Shown here one piece after another: positions 44,400-56,333 of a stretch of DNA of 64,000 bases. The notes below the pieces were generated by a model. The model worked only from the letters and a program-made list of their open reading frames with translations. It did not search any database and was not told the origin of the DNA. Position numbers and translations under genes: made by a program. Every line of letters begins with the position of its first letter. The first letter of the stretch is position 1. Source of the stretch: Fagopyrum homotropicum. Taxonomy: Eukaryota; Streptophyta; Magnoliopsida; Caryophyllales; Polygonaceae. Where the stretch lies: assembly GCA_033239125.1 (NCBI GenBank), contig BSWB01000003.1:39447001-39511000 (forward strand), in the 5' to 3' direction.

Positions 44400-46858
44400 G
44401 GAACATCAGCTTCAACCCCGCATCAAAAACTTTTATAAAATCCACTTCTTTCAAAGATAAATAGAAGGTCGAAATAATCACAGCTAGAGGAAACAAATCG
44501 TTGTTGATATTCAATCAATAATTCACATACATAATCACAATCAATTCATCATAGGGTTGAACCGATCTCTTAGATCAAAAGAGACTTATCCAGACATAGA
44601 TAAAAGAGATAAATAAGATGAAAAGAATGAAACGTGCGTAATATCTAAAGTTTAAAAGTAAATAAAAAGAAAGTAATATTCGACAAAGGAAAACTAACTT
44701 TAATTTCGTGGTGCAGCGGCGGACTCTCCTGGGTTTCTCCACACCCTTTATCTGACCTAAAAGGTCCATATATAATGTTTACACCAAGCCCATGGACGGA
44801 TTTAAAAAGTCCAACCCGAAAATAGAAGATAAAATCTCTTTTAAGCTTATGACAACTTTTTGACAGTTTAGTAAAACTGACTTTTCTACTACTTTGGTTG
44901 GAACCACAAGACCCATTAGTACTACTTTTGAAGATCTAAAATATTGTATTTTACACAAAAATCATATTTCAAAAGGAAGATGGTCGAAAATGGTCATATC
45001 TTAAAGATAGTAAATAATCAACATCCAACTCCAATGATTTGTACTTGGCTCTTCAATCTAAAGTCGATATTGATGTTTACATGCACTTTCCGACTCCAAG
45101 AAGATTGAATCCTCATGGTTAGGCTTTCTCATAAAATTATGCTCTATATATGTCCTTGAATGACTAAAATACAAAATAAACCGAAGTAGAGACCAAAATA
45201 CGGAAAGGGGAGCTTTTTACACCAAAATGAAGCATAAACAAGATATATGGATATGGAAATGCATGATTCTTACGACTCAAATTACGTATGTTTGGATTTC
45301 ATCAAAAAACCTCACACATCAACCTTATTCGTCCTTGAGTAAGATCATGACATATGGAACATTGTGTGCAAACAGATGGCATGTCTCAACTAAAAGTAAA
45401 ACAAACTTCTCAAACCATGTCATCATTACATCAATGATTGTATGAGGATAAATGATGAATCATATCTCTCCAAACCGTCTAGGGTAATGTGTTTACTCAC
45501 AATCTCACAAAAGGTTTATAAGAATATATCAAGGTTCATTCAAGCTCGACAAACATGAAAAGATCTTACCATAAGCTTGTCAAGGCGTTCTCAAATTCCA
45601 CCATCAGTCAAGTGAGACTAATATGCAAGATATATCATGAATAATTTATATAGGGTTGTAACGGAGAAATGAGACATGAAAATATAATATTGGTGGGCCC
45701 AAAAAGTAGGTTGAAATGACTAATAATATATGGAGCGTCAAATTGTGCACTACTCGAAACCGCTTCAATAATTTAACAACTCACACTTTCTTCACTTTTT
45801 CACTTTGAATTTGTTATTTGTCTTCCCTTTCAAGGATAATCACCATACTTCACTTTCAAACCAACTCTTATTTAATTGCAGCAGCAAGGTTGGCGGGAAA
45901 TTTTTGTCCTTTCTAAAAACCAAGAAAACATCTCTTGTAAGAATAGTATATTTCAAACTCGCGCATTAACTTTTGAAAGTACCTACAAGTCTTCATGGGA
46001 TCACCCCCATACTTATTTTCTTCAATCATCTCGCCCCTATATAGGGTTTAACGAGGCTAATCACGGTTATAAGACGTTTTTAGGGGCACCAAAGAAGGGA
46101 AAATAAAGGCAAGAAGTGACCAATATAAGAGAAACATATATATAAAGCTAGAAAAGGTCACATAGACTTATCAAGGTGGGCCTCAGTAATCTGTATATCA
46201 AGCATATAGAATCAAATGAGCATGTAGTTTTGAAAGGGAGTCAATCACAAGTTCTAGAAGAAACTAAGCATGTTGGAGATCACACAATAATAAGAAAGAA
46301 AGGAGGCATGAACATGAATGTCCGAAGGCTAGAGCTCTCATAAGGGTAATGTTTGATTAAGCTAATCATTATTATTCAAAGCATCGTCAGCGGGACAATT
46401 GTTAATAACATTACATATCTCAAATTCTAAAGGTAAGCATGATATCATCCAACTCAATCTACTCTAAAATGCAATATTTTTAAAAACTTTGTTATTTATG
46501 CATGCAGAATTGCAAGAATAAACTCAAGAAAAAAATGCATAAAAATAAACGTGTAAAAGGGAAAAATGAAATGCAAATGGGAGCATAACACCTCATACTT
46601 AAACTACATAATGTCCTTAATGTGAAAAAAAATCAAGTAAAGGGAAAAAAAGTCTCACATAGAAATGTAATGCATGATGGTGGAAGAAAATATGAAAGAG
46701 GGTGAAAGGAGTGGAAGTCCAACATCTAATATCATCTGGATCATCATTCACACCTATATAACACAAAAATCACCAAAGCATCTAAACCTAGGAAATGGGA
46801 AAAAAAGAAACGATAAATAAAAAGGGAAAGAACGATCAAACCCTCTTGTTGGACAAGA
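44400..46858 (-). other. Decayed Athila-type 3' LTR and 3' untranslated region
   Basis: No long frame is present. 46590-46620 matches the block that follows ORF-1 in the other Athila-type elements (plus-strand CCTCATACTTAAACTACATA), and 45320-45350 resembles the sequence next to their 3' LTR (TTCGTCCTTGAGTAAG). The order fits a minus-strand element whose ORF-1 and pol are gone. I do not find the strongly conserved block seen at 6101, 22482 and 53085. Confidence 0.4.
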
Positions 46859-48600
46859 TGTTTGTTAGCTCTAGATAGTGTGCATAAAAGTCTTACACTT
46901 TATTACTCCATCTAATCTCCTAAACTCCTAGCGAACCCACAATGTATGAGTCGTTTCGTAGTAAGGAAAGTATTCTGAGGTCGAACACAAGGACTGAGGT
47001 GAAACTAAATCATCTAATGATCATGAATAGTGAATATCTAAACTACGATGACAAAAAGGAATAAAGAAATGAAAATCACAATATTTTTGCTTGGTTTTGT
47101 GGTGATCAAACAAAGATCACGAGATATGCAAACAAGCAAACAAACAACACATAAACACAAGATAGGTGATAAGGGTAAGAAATGCGGATTCTAGAGATCA
47201 AGATTTTCGGTTATGGCATTGGACTCAAGGTTCTAAATATCTAAGGACAAAGCTGTAATTGTTAGGAAAGGGTGTTTCTCTAATGGGAACAATCACCGGG
47301 TAAGTCTCATGTTCCACTAGTCTCAAACCAAAGTCCTATTACCGGGTAAGTCTCAAGGAGCTAATGTCGAGAATTCTACAAAAACCGGGCCACTACCTAA
47401 GGGTCAAACCCCTCCTTACCGGGTAAGTCTCGGAAAAGGTAAGTCATAAGAAATGATCCTAGCACACTCAATCCAATAACGGCTTTTTTGGCTCACTGCT
47501 ACCTAGAGTTCATCATCTTCTATACCTAAGAGTGGAAATCACCGGGTAAGTCTCATTCCTCAATTAGTTTACTAACATAGGTCACTCTAATGCTATATTA
47601 AACTAAACAAACACTAGGATTTCAACAAATCTACATTCTACATTCAAGTTCATCAACATAAGAACAACAACACAAGTATCTCGGGTGGATGGAATCTCGG
47701 CCCAAATAGCATGAAGAACAGGCCGCGATTTTGGTCTAAGCTAGGGTTTTGAACACAAATCATCCTAAGCTAACAAGCAAGTCCATACAATCATCATCCA
47801 AGTCATAACCATCTATCCTTCACCCTAGAATCACAACTATTCATCCAACAACATACATTTCAAGATCAAATATCATCATACAAGCATGCATGCATTCCAT
47901 ATCAAGATAATGAAAATAAGAACAATGAAAGCAATGCTACTTAGCTAGATAAGAGTTTACACAAGTCTCACAATACTTCAAGAGCAGCTCCAAGGTCTGA
48001 ACTTACAAGCTACACAAGAATCTCACTCAAAACCACTCAAACTCACTCTAGATCTAATGTTTAATGAATCTAATATAATCTCCCCAAGAACACCCACAAG
48101 GGTCTTGAAAGAGAGCTGGAAGAAGGTAGAGAGACCCCTCTGAAAATCAGCCTGCAAAGCAACTTCTATGCAAAACCAAAGGAAATCAAGGGTCGGACAA
48201 AGAGATCATGTGACAAGTGTCGGGCATGTCCGCACAGGAATCTCGGATGCCCCAGGACCCATCTTGGCCGAGATCAAATGCAATGAACCAAGATTTTGGT
48301 CAAATGCATCTTAGATCATGGTTGACCATGAGTTGGTGCATGGCTCACACCAACTAAGGTCCTTGCGTACTTATTTATTCCAAGCTTGTTTCCTTTGGAA
48401 CCTTTAATTCGATCTGCCACGAGGCTTGAACCTCGAATGTATCAATAATGTCTCAAAGATCCCCAAAATACCTACAAAACCGACAAAAGCTTGTGTAGAC
48501 GTCTTTTCAAGTAATATGACTCGATTAAGCAGAAACATCACAAACTAATGCCAAACCATGCATGGATAAGGGGAAAAACTAACTATATGAATTCCTAAAC
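46859..48600 (-). repeat. Athila-type LTR of another family, right edge uncertain
   Basis: It starts TGTTTGTTAGC, comparable to TGTTCGCTCC of the inner LTR. It holds four ACCGGGTAAGTCTC repeats at about 47294, 47339, 47416 and 47540, spaced like those in the inner and outer LTRs. Word C half-sites (GAATCTCGGCC near 47695, CTTGGCCGAGATC near 48272) replace words A and B. No primer site adjoins it. Confidence 0.6.
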
Positions 48601-48609
48601 TAGTGTCAT

Positions 48610-48860
48610 AAATCATTTCATCAATGTCCTTCATGAATTTAGCATATCTTGGCATCTGCTATAAAGCATCAATGAATGGAATATCCACGTAAATCTTGTT
48701 CATTACCTCAAGAAACTTACAAAATTGATCATCTAGTATGGCTTTGTTTCTCCTTTATTTGATCTATTAAGAAGAACTTGGTTTAAGGGTGGGTACATAT
48801 CTTTTACCTCGAGGAGTCCTAACTATCATAGAATTACCGGTTGTTATACCTTTTTGGCGC
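48610..48860 (-). pseudogene. Athila-type gag/protease junction fragment
   Basis: The minus strand reads DDQFCKFLEVMNKIYVDIPF, then a stop, then QMPRYAKFMKDIDE. This matches the FGKFLDLMNKLHINIPFLDA and MPAYGKFLK region of the inner and outer polyproteins. Upstream, RTPRGKRYVP resembles the gag tail. It is a short relic with no active site. Confidence 0.7.
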
Positions 48861-49089
48861 TTTCGAGAGAGTGTTGCTTGATTTTCTGTTCTACTTGTTT
48901 TCTACATGTTTCATGGATTTTTCTAATGCGTGTTACAACGGCGAGAGCGTCTTTAGGATGGGTTAAGAACGGTCTTTATTTGTTTGTGGTAAAGACTATA
49001 GTTGATAATTACCTACATATTCCCTGATTAATGTTCATTATATTCATATACTTGATGATATCTTGATTTCATGGGAACAAAATCTTCGT
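48861..49089. other. Short stretch with no recognisable feature
   Basis: No frame, LTR end or repeat is recognised here. It lies between the Athila-type relic and the tandem repeats and may be more decayed transposon sequence. Confidence 0.3.
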
Positions 49090-49320
49090 TTGACTTGACA
49101 AATGACCCATTACGTGTGACAAATTACCGATTGTACCAAACCCTCCACCCGACATGATCAATTGTGTCATGCGAAAAAAGGTCCATTGTGTCAAACCTTC
49201 CGTTCGACATTATCTATTGCGTCTTGTGACAAATGACCCATTGGTCCAAACCCTCCATTCGACATGACTCATTGCGTCTTGTGACAAATGAACCTTTGTG
49301 GTAAATCATACTTCAATATG
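49090..49320. repeat. Degenerate tandem repeat, unit about 56 bp, about 4 copies
   Basis: The recurring core is GTGACAAATGACCCATTG, followed by CCAAACCCTCC and TTCGACATGACTCATTGCGT. Copies differ by 10-25%. It lies directly beside the hAT-like end. Confidence 0.7.
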
Positions 49321-49329
49321 ACTCGTTGA

Positions 49330-49880
49330 AGTCATGGGTCCGGTTTGGGAAAAACCGCCAAACCGACGGTTTTCAAACCGGCCCAAACCGCGGGTTTGGT
49401 CAAACCGGCGGTTTAGGTTTGCCGGTTTGACCAAACCGTCGGTTGGTGGTTTGGGTTTAGGTTTGTCATTTAGGCCCTTCGACAGCTATTTCAAATAGTC
49501 GTTGGTGGGCCCCTAATCTCCAATGGCGAATACCCAATGGCATGTGTTATTTTTAGTTATTTTAATAATTGAATAAATGCTTATAAAAAAACACTCACAC
49601 CAACATTCTCAACTCTTTCTACTACTACTCTCAACTCTCAAGTCTTAATCTCGTATTCTCAATTCTCTATTTCTCGATTTCGTTATTCGTCTCTCAATCT
49701 CGTAATTGCAAACCCGAGCGACAACACTCCTCCCGCTTTCTTCCCTAGCTCCCAAGAAAGTGAAATCCAAATGTCTGAAATGTCACAAGGTGAAGGGGTA
49801 TTTCGACAAGGTCCTCAACCGAAAATGCTTACATCTGACATTTTTTTAAAAAGAATTACAAGAAGGGTGAGGTGGTGAAC
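49330..49880 (+). mobile_element. hAT-like DNA transposon end with subterminal AAACCG repeats
   Basis: 49345-49460 is packed with AAACCG/CGGTTT in both orientations, as in subterminal regions of plant hAT elements. A TATA-like and leader-like stretch follows. Near 49740-49840 a short frame resembles a transposase N-terminus (SQESEIQMSEMSQGEGVF). It is cut at 49880 by an LTR. The catalytic and dimerisation domains are not in the window, and terminal repeats could not be matched. Confidence 0.55.
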
Positions 49881-50839
49881 TGTAACATCCGAAATTTTTA
49901 TTCCGGATGTCGAGAGGTGTATCGACCTTTTCGCGTTAGCCGCTCAGTTTTCCCACAGGCACGGGATGCTGAAGTAATAGCTAGGATTTCTGAATTCTAA
50001 TTAATGTTGATTAACTTAATCAGTGATAGTAAGTGACATATAACTCGCGAAGATCGCGTAAGTGTTGAGTATAAGTCCCACCGTTATATTCCTAGCGTAA
50101 TTTTGAGCTTATGGTGAAATTTTCACTTTTTCCCCCGGGTAATTATTTTTACCCTCCGGTATTATTTGGAGCATTTGGGAGCTCCAATTAATAAAAATGC
50201 AGTTGAGAGACATGATCAGGACATCGGACATGTCCTAGATATGAAATAACATGGAAAGGCAAAACGGACAAAAGAGTCGTTATTTCGTTTCTTAACGGCT
50301 AAGAAATACGGCTTAGGAACACACTTTTTCCGAGGCAATTGTGGTATAATTATCCCTACAATATTCAAGATCTATTATTCCAATTTCGAGAAGTTTGGAG
50401 AAGGGGGTTCAACCCGCCATTGGATCGATAAAAGGATAATTATCGACTTCACTATAAATAGCGGAAAATCCTTTATTAATTCATTTCCTTTCACGTTTGC
50501 TCATAAAAGCTTTGATTTCTCTCAAACTTCAAACTCAAATCTACTCTCCGTTTCTAATCCGATTTCAATTCCGTTTGAGTTTTTGGATTCCTCTCTTCAT
50601 TCTCTTCATATCGGTACCGAGTTTCTGCATTTCCGAGTAGACGAATACCTGGTCGAGCATATATGTCACCAAGACAGTTCCGTCGCTCAGATTCCTGTGA
50701 ATTTGATGTTGTACAAGCGTAGCCTACGTCGTTGTGATTCCGAATCTTTTTTTAGATCATCAATCGGGTTAGTAACGAATAAGTTATGAATTTATTCGTT
50801 TTCCGTACTACGATTTTGCCTAAATCGACCTTAGGCTTT
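49881..50839 (+). repeat. Chromovirus-like LTR, left part, cut by the right Athila-type element
   Basis: It starts TGTAACATCCGAAATTTTTA and aligns with the solo LTR 39827-41901 (opposite strand). It breaks off at GGCTTT, exactly where the Athila-type LTR starts. The rest lies beyond the window if the insertion is simple. A frame at 50583-50789 lies inside it and is not supported as a gene. Confidence 0.75.
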
Positions 50840-52585
50840 TGTTCGCCACTTAGCGTGCGTGCAAATAAGCTTTAAATTTATAAAACTAGAATCAAGCAAG
50901 CGAACCCGCAGTGTACGGATCGACGTAGTTAAGCAAGAATTCCAGAGTATCGAACACAGGGATTTGGGGGGAACAAATTCGATTTCAGATTATCAAGCAG
51001 GTAAATGTAAGAGCTTTGCAAATTATTGGGAAACAACAATCCTAAAGATCCAAGTATCCAGCTGTGGCAATCGATTCAAGATATACTAATGATATAAGGA
51101 CAGAGTTAAGAGATATGCAAAGGTATGCTAATGTAAGGTAATCGTACGGTGAAGTTCCAAAAACCTTATGTGACTCACCTACAAAAAACTCCCTATACAG
51201 GTTGTTGAGGCTTCAATATAGAAAGGTTCTAAAGATGAGAATTAATGTCAAATACCCAAACTTGTAATCCAAAGATCAAGACTAACTAAACCGATTACGG
51301 TTGTGACACTCACAATCGAGGTAGAGGTTGTTGAGGCTTCACTACCACCTAGAAAAGGCAAGCCTAAACTAAGTTAAAGCAAATCTTTAACTTTGGATTA
51401 AAGTAAAAGCAAGTTTGTAAACTTAAGGGAAATCACGGTTAGTTCTTGAGGATCCACGGCCGTGGACTTCAAGAACAGGCCGTAATTTAGGGTTCGTCGG
51501 CGATTCTCTCTAACTCTCAGGGTCCAATCTGTTTACGATCGATCTATCATCATCTAAGCCACAACTATCAACCCTTCACCTTAGAATTGTTAAGGGTTTT
51601 TAGCCAACAATAGTCATTATGATATTAAATTCAAGGTTTAAAAGATTGAAAGATGAAAACTTCCGAAAACTTTCAATAAACTTCAAACCAATCTCAAAGT
51701 CACAATCAAGAACAAATATCGTCACTAGATTTGGAATAGAACAAACAAACACTATCTTAGATAAGAAGGAAGAACGGGATGTCAATCTGTCTTCTAAATC
51801 AAACCTAAACAAGAAGAGAAATCTTCTTGCGAATAACCTTCCAAATCTTCGATCTTCCGTCAATCCGGAAATCTCAATCACAATCTCCACCAAAGTGCAA
51901 GATTAGGGCAATTCCAAACGCAAGCGTCAACGCGTCTAAGGTAAACCTAAAGCGAGGTGTAAGCGAAGATGCGTCTAAGCAGAGGTCGTAAAAGTCTCTA
52001 AGCGGAGGTGACGGAATCTCCCTTCGTCCGTCCTTTTATAGTGTATGATGAAGTAGCGGCCCACCCAATCTTTTAAAAGATCGTGGCTTAAAGTGTGGCG
52101 AAAAAGATCGCCAAGATCACGGTCGTGGAAGGTTCCACGACCGTAATTTAGAGCGTGGAAATCGACACGGTTTGAACCATCTTCTCCACGGCCGTAGAAG
52201 TTGCTGGAATGAACCACGTTTCCTTAGCCATGGTTCCACGGCCGTGGAACTGAACGTGGAAAGTAGTACGGCCGTATTTTAGAGCGTGGTTTAGGGCAAA
52301 AACGTGATTCTTCCCTATCCTCGTGCATTCCTCAAGTTGACACTCCTTTTGCTCCTAAGAATGTCCTCAATCCATGGACATTGCTCAACAACTCCATCTT
52401 GCTCGATTTCGTTCGGAAATAGCTCTCAATTCACCTATAATCAACATAAAGCTTGTGTAGATCTCTATATCGACATTATAAGCAAACTAGCTCACAAATG
52501 CATCAATGCTCAATCAATGACTATCAATATGAATCAAATACACTTAGAAAACGTGCCTAAAATATCACAATATTTCATGCTAACA
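50840..52585 (-). repeat. 3' LTR of the right element
   Basis: It runs on the plus strand from TGTTCGCCACTTAGCG to TTTCATGCTAACA and is 1,746 bp. Exact CCACGGCCGTGG copies lie at 51454-51465 and 52236-52247, with imperfect copies at 52120-52200 and 52255-52290. It lacks the CCGGGTAAGTCTC repeats of the other families and instead repeats GGTTGTTGAGGCTTCA twice (51199, 51327). A minus-strand TATA box lies at 52031-52040. Confidence 0.92.
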
Positions 52586-52625
52586 AATAACCCCATACTT
52601 GCAACTTGCTTGTCCCTAAGCAAGG
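52586..52625 (-). other. Polypurine tract region of the right element
   Basis: On the minus strand GGGACAAGCAAGTTGCAAGT precedes ATGGGGTTATT at the LTR edge. Confidence 0.72.
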
Positions 52626-53084
52626 TCTTTCAAAAGCTTTAAAACAAGAGTTAGGATGAAATATGTGTACCTTCTCAAAGCAATACTTCTTTTGGATGAA
52701 TGTGCCTTCTAAACAATAGATCATTCTCAAATCTTGCTTCAATCGTTTATAGGACTTTCATACACTTAATCAAAGAGTAAAAAGTAAAGAAAACTCATGA
52801 ATCAATCAAACTTCCATACAAACATCATAACCTTCAAACATTATCAAAATCAATCATAAGAAACTTCAATTTAGATCACCAAGTCATATAGCATTCTTTT
52901 GATCTTAAGGACTTTCAAAGAAAAAGGTCTAGAATGTGGAAAGGGAAGGAAACTTTAAGGATTGTGGTGCATGAATCCGGGAAAGTGGACAACTACTCTT
53001 TTCTTCTTCTCTTGCGGTTTCCGCAACACCTTCAACTTAGAGCTTCACTCTCTTCCTTTCATTTTTCGACTTTACTTTTGGAGT

Positions 53085-53282
53085 TATGGATAGAGGTGCA
53101 CACAAACCGAAGCCTAGGAGATTGGCGTTTCTCAATTTTTATGAGATGCCTCAAACCCTTAGCGCACATACCATAATCCGCTAGGAATATCGCTCAATCC
53201 GACTTTGGCAAGACACAAACACCCGACTATGTGAATGGTGCCGAGTTACTCATCGTCATGATTGACTTCCCCAAACCTACAA
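53085..53282 (-). ncRNA. Conserved noncoding block in the 3' untranslated region (right)
   Basis: The core shows about 5 differences in 109 bp from the inner copy although this element belongs to a different family. The hairpin arms are ACTCGGC (53240-53246) and GTCGGGT (53221-53227) in minus-strand reading. The one change inside the stem converts a G-C pair to a permitted G-U pair. Confidence 0.65.
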
Positions 53283-53828
53283 TTTCTTTCTATTCCTTTG
53301 ATTGCAAAAAATTGCTCTCATGGCCCTCCCACATCAAACATGCCTTTTTCATTCACTTCTCCAAAAATCCCGGATAGGTAAAGGAGGTCAATATTTCAAT
53401 GAGGAGCTAAATGATCAAAGAGAGGAGAAAGAAAGAATCGAATTGCCTTAATCATCTCAACAAGAAGCATAAGAACTTATAGTGTGATTTCAACATCAAT
53501 TTCTCAACATGATTTAGGTAACATTCATCACATTATGAAACTTGCAAAAGAGGTATAATCAACTCATTCAATTTCTTTTCAATTCACTATTCGTTTAAGC
53601 ATGCAATTGTCATCAAACTCAATTCACAAGTAGCGATTATCATGGAAATCATCTCAATTCCTTAGAAGCACAAAATTTTACAAAATTTTTCAATTTTTAT
53701 GGTTTTTCAAACTCTTTTTCATGCAATGCAATAATGAAACGTGCAACAATATAAAGAACATGCAATGATAGTCTCGATAGAAGCAAACATAGTGAGTAAG
53801 AGTTATTACAAACTTTTAGTCACACCCC

Positions 53829-53860
53829 ACCCCATACTTGGGACGAACATTGTCCCTAAT
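53829..53860 (-). other. Second PPT-like block after ORF-1 (right)
   Basis: On the minus strand it reads TTAGGGACAATGTTCGTCCC and then AAGTATGGGGTGG. It is the counterpart of 6974-7005 and 21812-21838. Confidence 0.52.
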
Positions 53861-53939
53861 GTTCAAAAGAAAGAAAGAAAAGAAAAAGAAACTCACAAAA
53901 TGGCGGTAGAGCGGCTAAAACTGTCGGTCATGCAATCAA

Positions 53940-55514
53940 TCACTGCGGCGCTGGTGGAGGCGGGAACGGAGAGAAGCTAGGATCATAAAACCGCCCAAAC
54001 TGCTGGCGGTAGACATCTCTCATCATGTGATCGAGGTCGTCCAAGCGTCCATCTCTAGCATCGGCTCGAATCTCCAATGCTCCTACTCTCTCCGAAAGGC
54101 AAGTAGCCCAATCCGGCATCTGCTCATACCATCCCGGAGCATGACTGTACCACTCTGGAGCGTCGGATGGTGCTGGTGCTGGTGCAGATGGTGTCTGTGC
54201 AGCCCATGGAGGTGGAGCTCCATACCATGCAGGAGGTGTCTCAGCCCAAGTAGGTCTCTCACTCATGCTGGCGCGGCGAGAAGACGAGCCTGAAGCTCTG
54301 GCGGGACGTGGAGAACGTCTAGGCACATCGGGGGCCGCATCCGGCTGATCCGGAAACGTGCCAAACTCCTGCTCGGCTTCTCCTCCACCCTCAAACTGAT
54401 CCCTCATCTCCTCCTCCTCAACTACGGGCGGTGGTGGAACATACGGAGGAGCTGCAATCCTGTTCGCGTGCATAGCAGCGAACGTCTCCTTCCAATTATG
54501 GCGTCCAGCCATAATGGAGTACTCCTGTAGCCACTCAATACCCCTACCCGTCCTGCAATCCCAAGGCATGGCCGCATAAGGCGGACCTCTATGTGTGGGG
54601 AAGATGAGACCTCTAGTCATGAAGGCATGAAGTCCTAAAGGTACGGCTGGTATGCGGGTACAGGCAGAAAAATCAACACCCAACGCCCTAGCAAGGTGGG
54701 TAACTATCCCACCGTATCCAATGTTGCCCTTCCTCTTGTTCTTAAGCTTGCTCATAGTAGCAGCTAAGAGGGTGGCACAGTCAGCTCGGCGCCCATACAG
54801 CATGGAGTATAGCAGAAAGAGCTCATCCGTCTTGATCTTTTGGGGCGTCTCCGTCCTAGGAAAGTGACACTTCGAAAGAACACGGTGAGCAATCTTCAAG
54901 GCTAAGTGATACATCAACTTAGCCTTGGTGTCAGCAGGTTGCCAGCGGTCCTCGCTGGCGTAGATCATAGCAACCTTCTCCCAAAAGTCCTTGGCGTAAA
55001 CGCCACTAGGAAAGCGACCATTGAAGGTCTCATGGAACCCAAAGAAGGTCCCGAACTCACGGATGGTAAAATCATAGTTTCTTTCCATAAGACGGAAAGA
55101 AACGGTCCTATCCACATGGCTGTGCTGAAAAGACGTCACAACCTCCCTCGTAATCTCCTCATAAGCGTCTTCTTGGATAGCCGAGAAGACAACTAGTCCG
55201 GCTCTATCCAAGAGCCATGTAAGGTCATCTACAATGTTAAGAGGGGCTAAATCCTCTAACAATAGGTACCTAGGTCCAATCACAGCCCTCTCATTGATCC
55301 GCTCGAATGCATCGAGGTGATCCTCATGAATAGTCGGTACTCTAGGGTTAGGAGGTGAGGGTGATGAAGGTGATGATGGAGGTGAAGGGGACGAGGGTGG
55401 TGGTGCTCTAGAGGATGAAGAAGAAGAGGGATTACTCTTCCTCTTCTTGTTTTGGTCATTCTTTTTCTCCTTAATCCTCCCAGAAACTATCCTCACAAAG
55501 TCCATCACTGTCAA
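53940..55514 (-). CDS. Athila ORF-1-like protein, 524 codons, intact
   Basis: The N-terminus has a basic, nuclear-signal-like stretch (residues 13-27, RIKEKKNDQNKKRKS) and a Ser/Pro-rich linker (28-60). The core contains RYLLLEDLAPLNIVDDL, FRLMERNYDFTIREFGTFFG, YHLALKIAHRVLSKC, FPRTETPQKIKTDELFLLYS, YGGIVTHLARALGVD and PYAAMPWD. Positions match the inner ORF-1 but most residues differ. The C-terminus is Pro/Ser-rich and ends in a helical segment (SERVGALEIRADARDGRLDD) and PPPPAP. No signal peptide or membrane segment is seen. The family resemblance is to ATHILA ORF-1; biochemical function is unknown. Its word B copies lie just upstream (55539-55550) rather than inside. Confidence 0.85.
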   Translation of the reverse strand: MTVMDFVRIVSGRIKEKKNDQNKKRKSNPSSSSSSRAPPPSSPSPPSSPSSPSPPNPRVPTIHEDHLDAFERINERAVIGPRYLLLEDLAPLNIVDDLTWLLDRAGLVVFSAIQEDAYEEITREVVTSFQHSHVDRTVSFRLMERNYDFTIREFGTFFGFHETFNGRFPSGVYAKDFWEKVAMIYASEDRWQPADTKAKLMYHLALKIAHRVLSKCHFPRTETPQKIKTDELFLLYSMLYGRRADCATLLAATMSKLKNKRKGNIGYGGIVTHLARALGVDFSACTRIPAVPLGLHAFMTRGLIFPTHRGPPYAAMPWDCRTGRGIEWLQEYSIMAGRHNWKETFAAMHANRIAAPPYVPPPPVVEEEEMRDQFEGGGEAEQEFGTFPDQPDAAPDVPRRSPRPARASGSSSRRASMSERPTWAETPPAWYGAPPPWAAQTPSAPAPAPSDAPEWYSHAPGWYEQMPDWATCLSERVGALEIRADARDGRLDDLDHMMRDVYRQQFGRFYDPSFSPFPPPPAPQ

Positions 55515-56267
55515 GAATTACGGTCTGTTCTTGCCTTTCCACGGCCGTGGAACTTCCAAGAACCGTGATTCGTCTCAGTTTTTCACAAATATCAACAATC
55601 AATCACTCAAACTCAGCAATCAGGCAGCCCTAGTCTAATTCCTTCCAATTTCAATCAATTCTTCCTAAAATTTCTAGCAAAACGAACCAAATCGACAAAG
55701 ATCAAGAAGAGGGAAAAAACCTAGGTTTCGGATTTTTAAAATCCGAATTGTGCATTGTGTGGTGAATCTCCGCTCGATTCGTTGCTTGGATCTTGTTGGT
55801 GGTTGAATTTGCTTCAATTTGGGAAGAAGAATCGTCGAAAACGATTAAGGAATGAAGATTTGGGAGTAGGGTCGTGGAATCGGCGATTTGGGTCGTGGAA
55901 GGGGTTTTTGTGAGGTGTTTTTGTGAAGAACATGGTTTATATAGTCACAGGCAAAATTTTGAAAATCACGGTCTGTCGGGGTGTTCCACGGCCGTGGAAA
56001 TGTTCGGAACCGTGGTTTTGGTGATTTTTCAAAGGCTTTTGGAAATTACGGTCACTGTAGCTGTCACGACCGTGGTTTAGGCCGTGGAACTCTCTGTAAT
56101 GCTCCAAAGTCCAAGTTTCGTCACTTTTCTTCAACATTATCTTTCCCTTCCCCTTTTCCATCGTTCCTACATCCAAAAACACGAACATACTAGAAGAAAT
56201 CGAGGCAAAATAAAGCGAAAAACGTCTAAACTAAGCTAAACTATGAATCGAAAACAAAAACAAAAAT
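55515..56267 (-). other. Leader between pol and ORF-1 (right), with word B copies
   Basis: No gene is recognised. Exact CCACGGCCGTGG words lie at 55539-55550 and 55986-55997. Imperfect copies lie at 56060-56095 (CCACGACCGTGG-type and GGCCGTGGAAC). This matches where the nested pair carry word A. Confidence 0.7.
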
Positions 56268-56274
56268 GCAATAC

Positions 56275-56292
56275 CTTGGGTTGCCTCCCAAG
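56275..56292 (-). ncRNA. Conserved stem-loop just after the pol stop (right)
   Basis: The minus strand reads CTTGGG-AGGCAA-CCCAAG, identical to the inner copy, 41 nt after the pol stop. The flanking AGCGCTT and GTATTGC are also conserved. Confidence 0.66.
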
Positions 56293-56333
56293 AAGCGCTT
56301 TGTTTAAGGTCCGTAGCTAGATCATTCTCGCAC

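Noticed and set aside
50583..50789. 68-codon frame
   Set aside because: It lies within the chromovirus-like LTR at 49881-50839, which has a related copy at 39827-41901.
53940..55514. Envelope gene reading of the ORF after pol
   Set aside because: There is no signal peptide, membrane segment or cleavage site; the resemblance is to ATHILA ORF-1 proteins.
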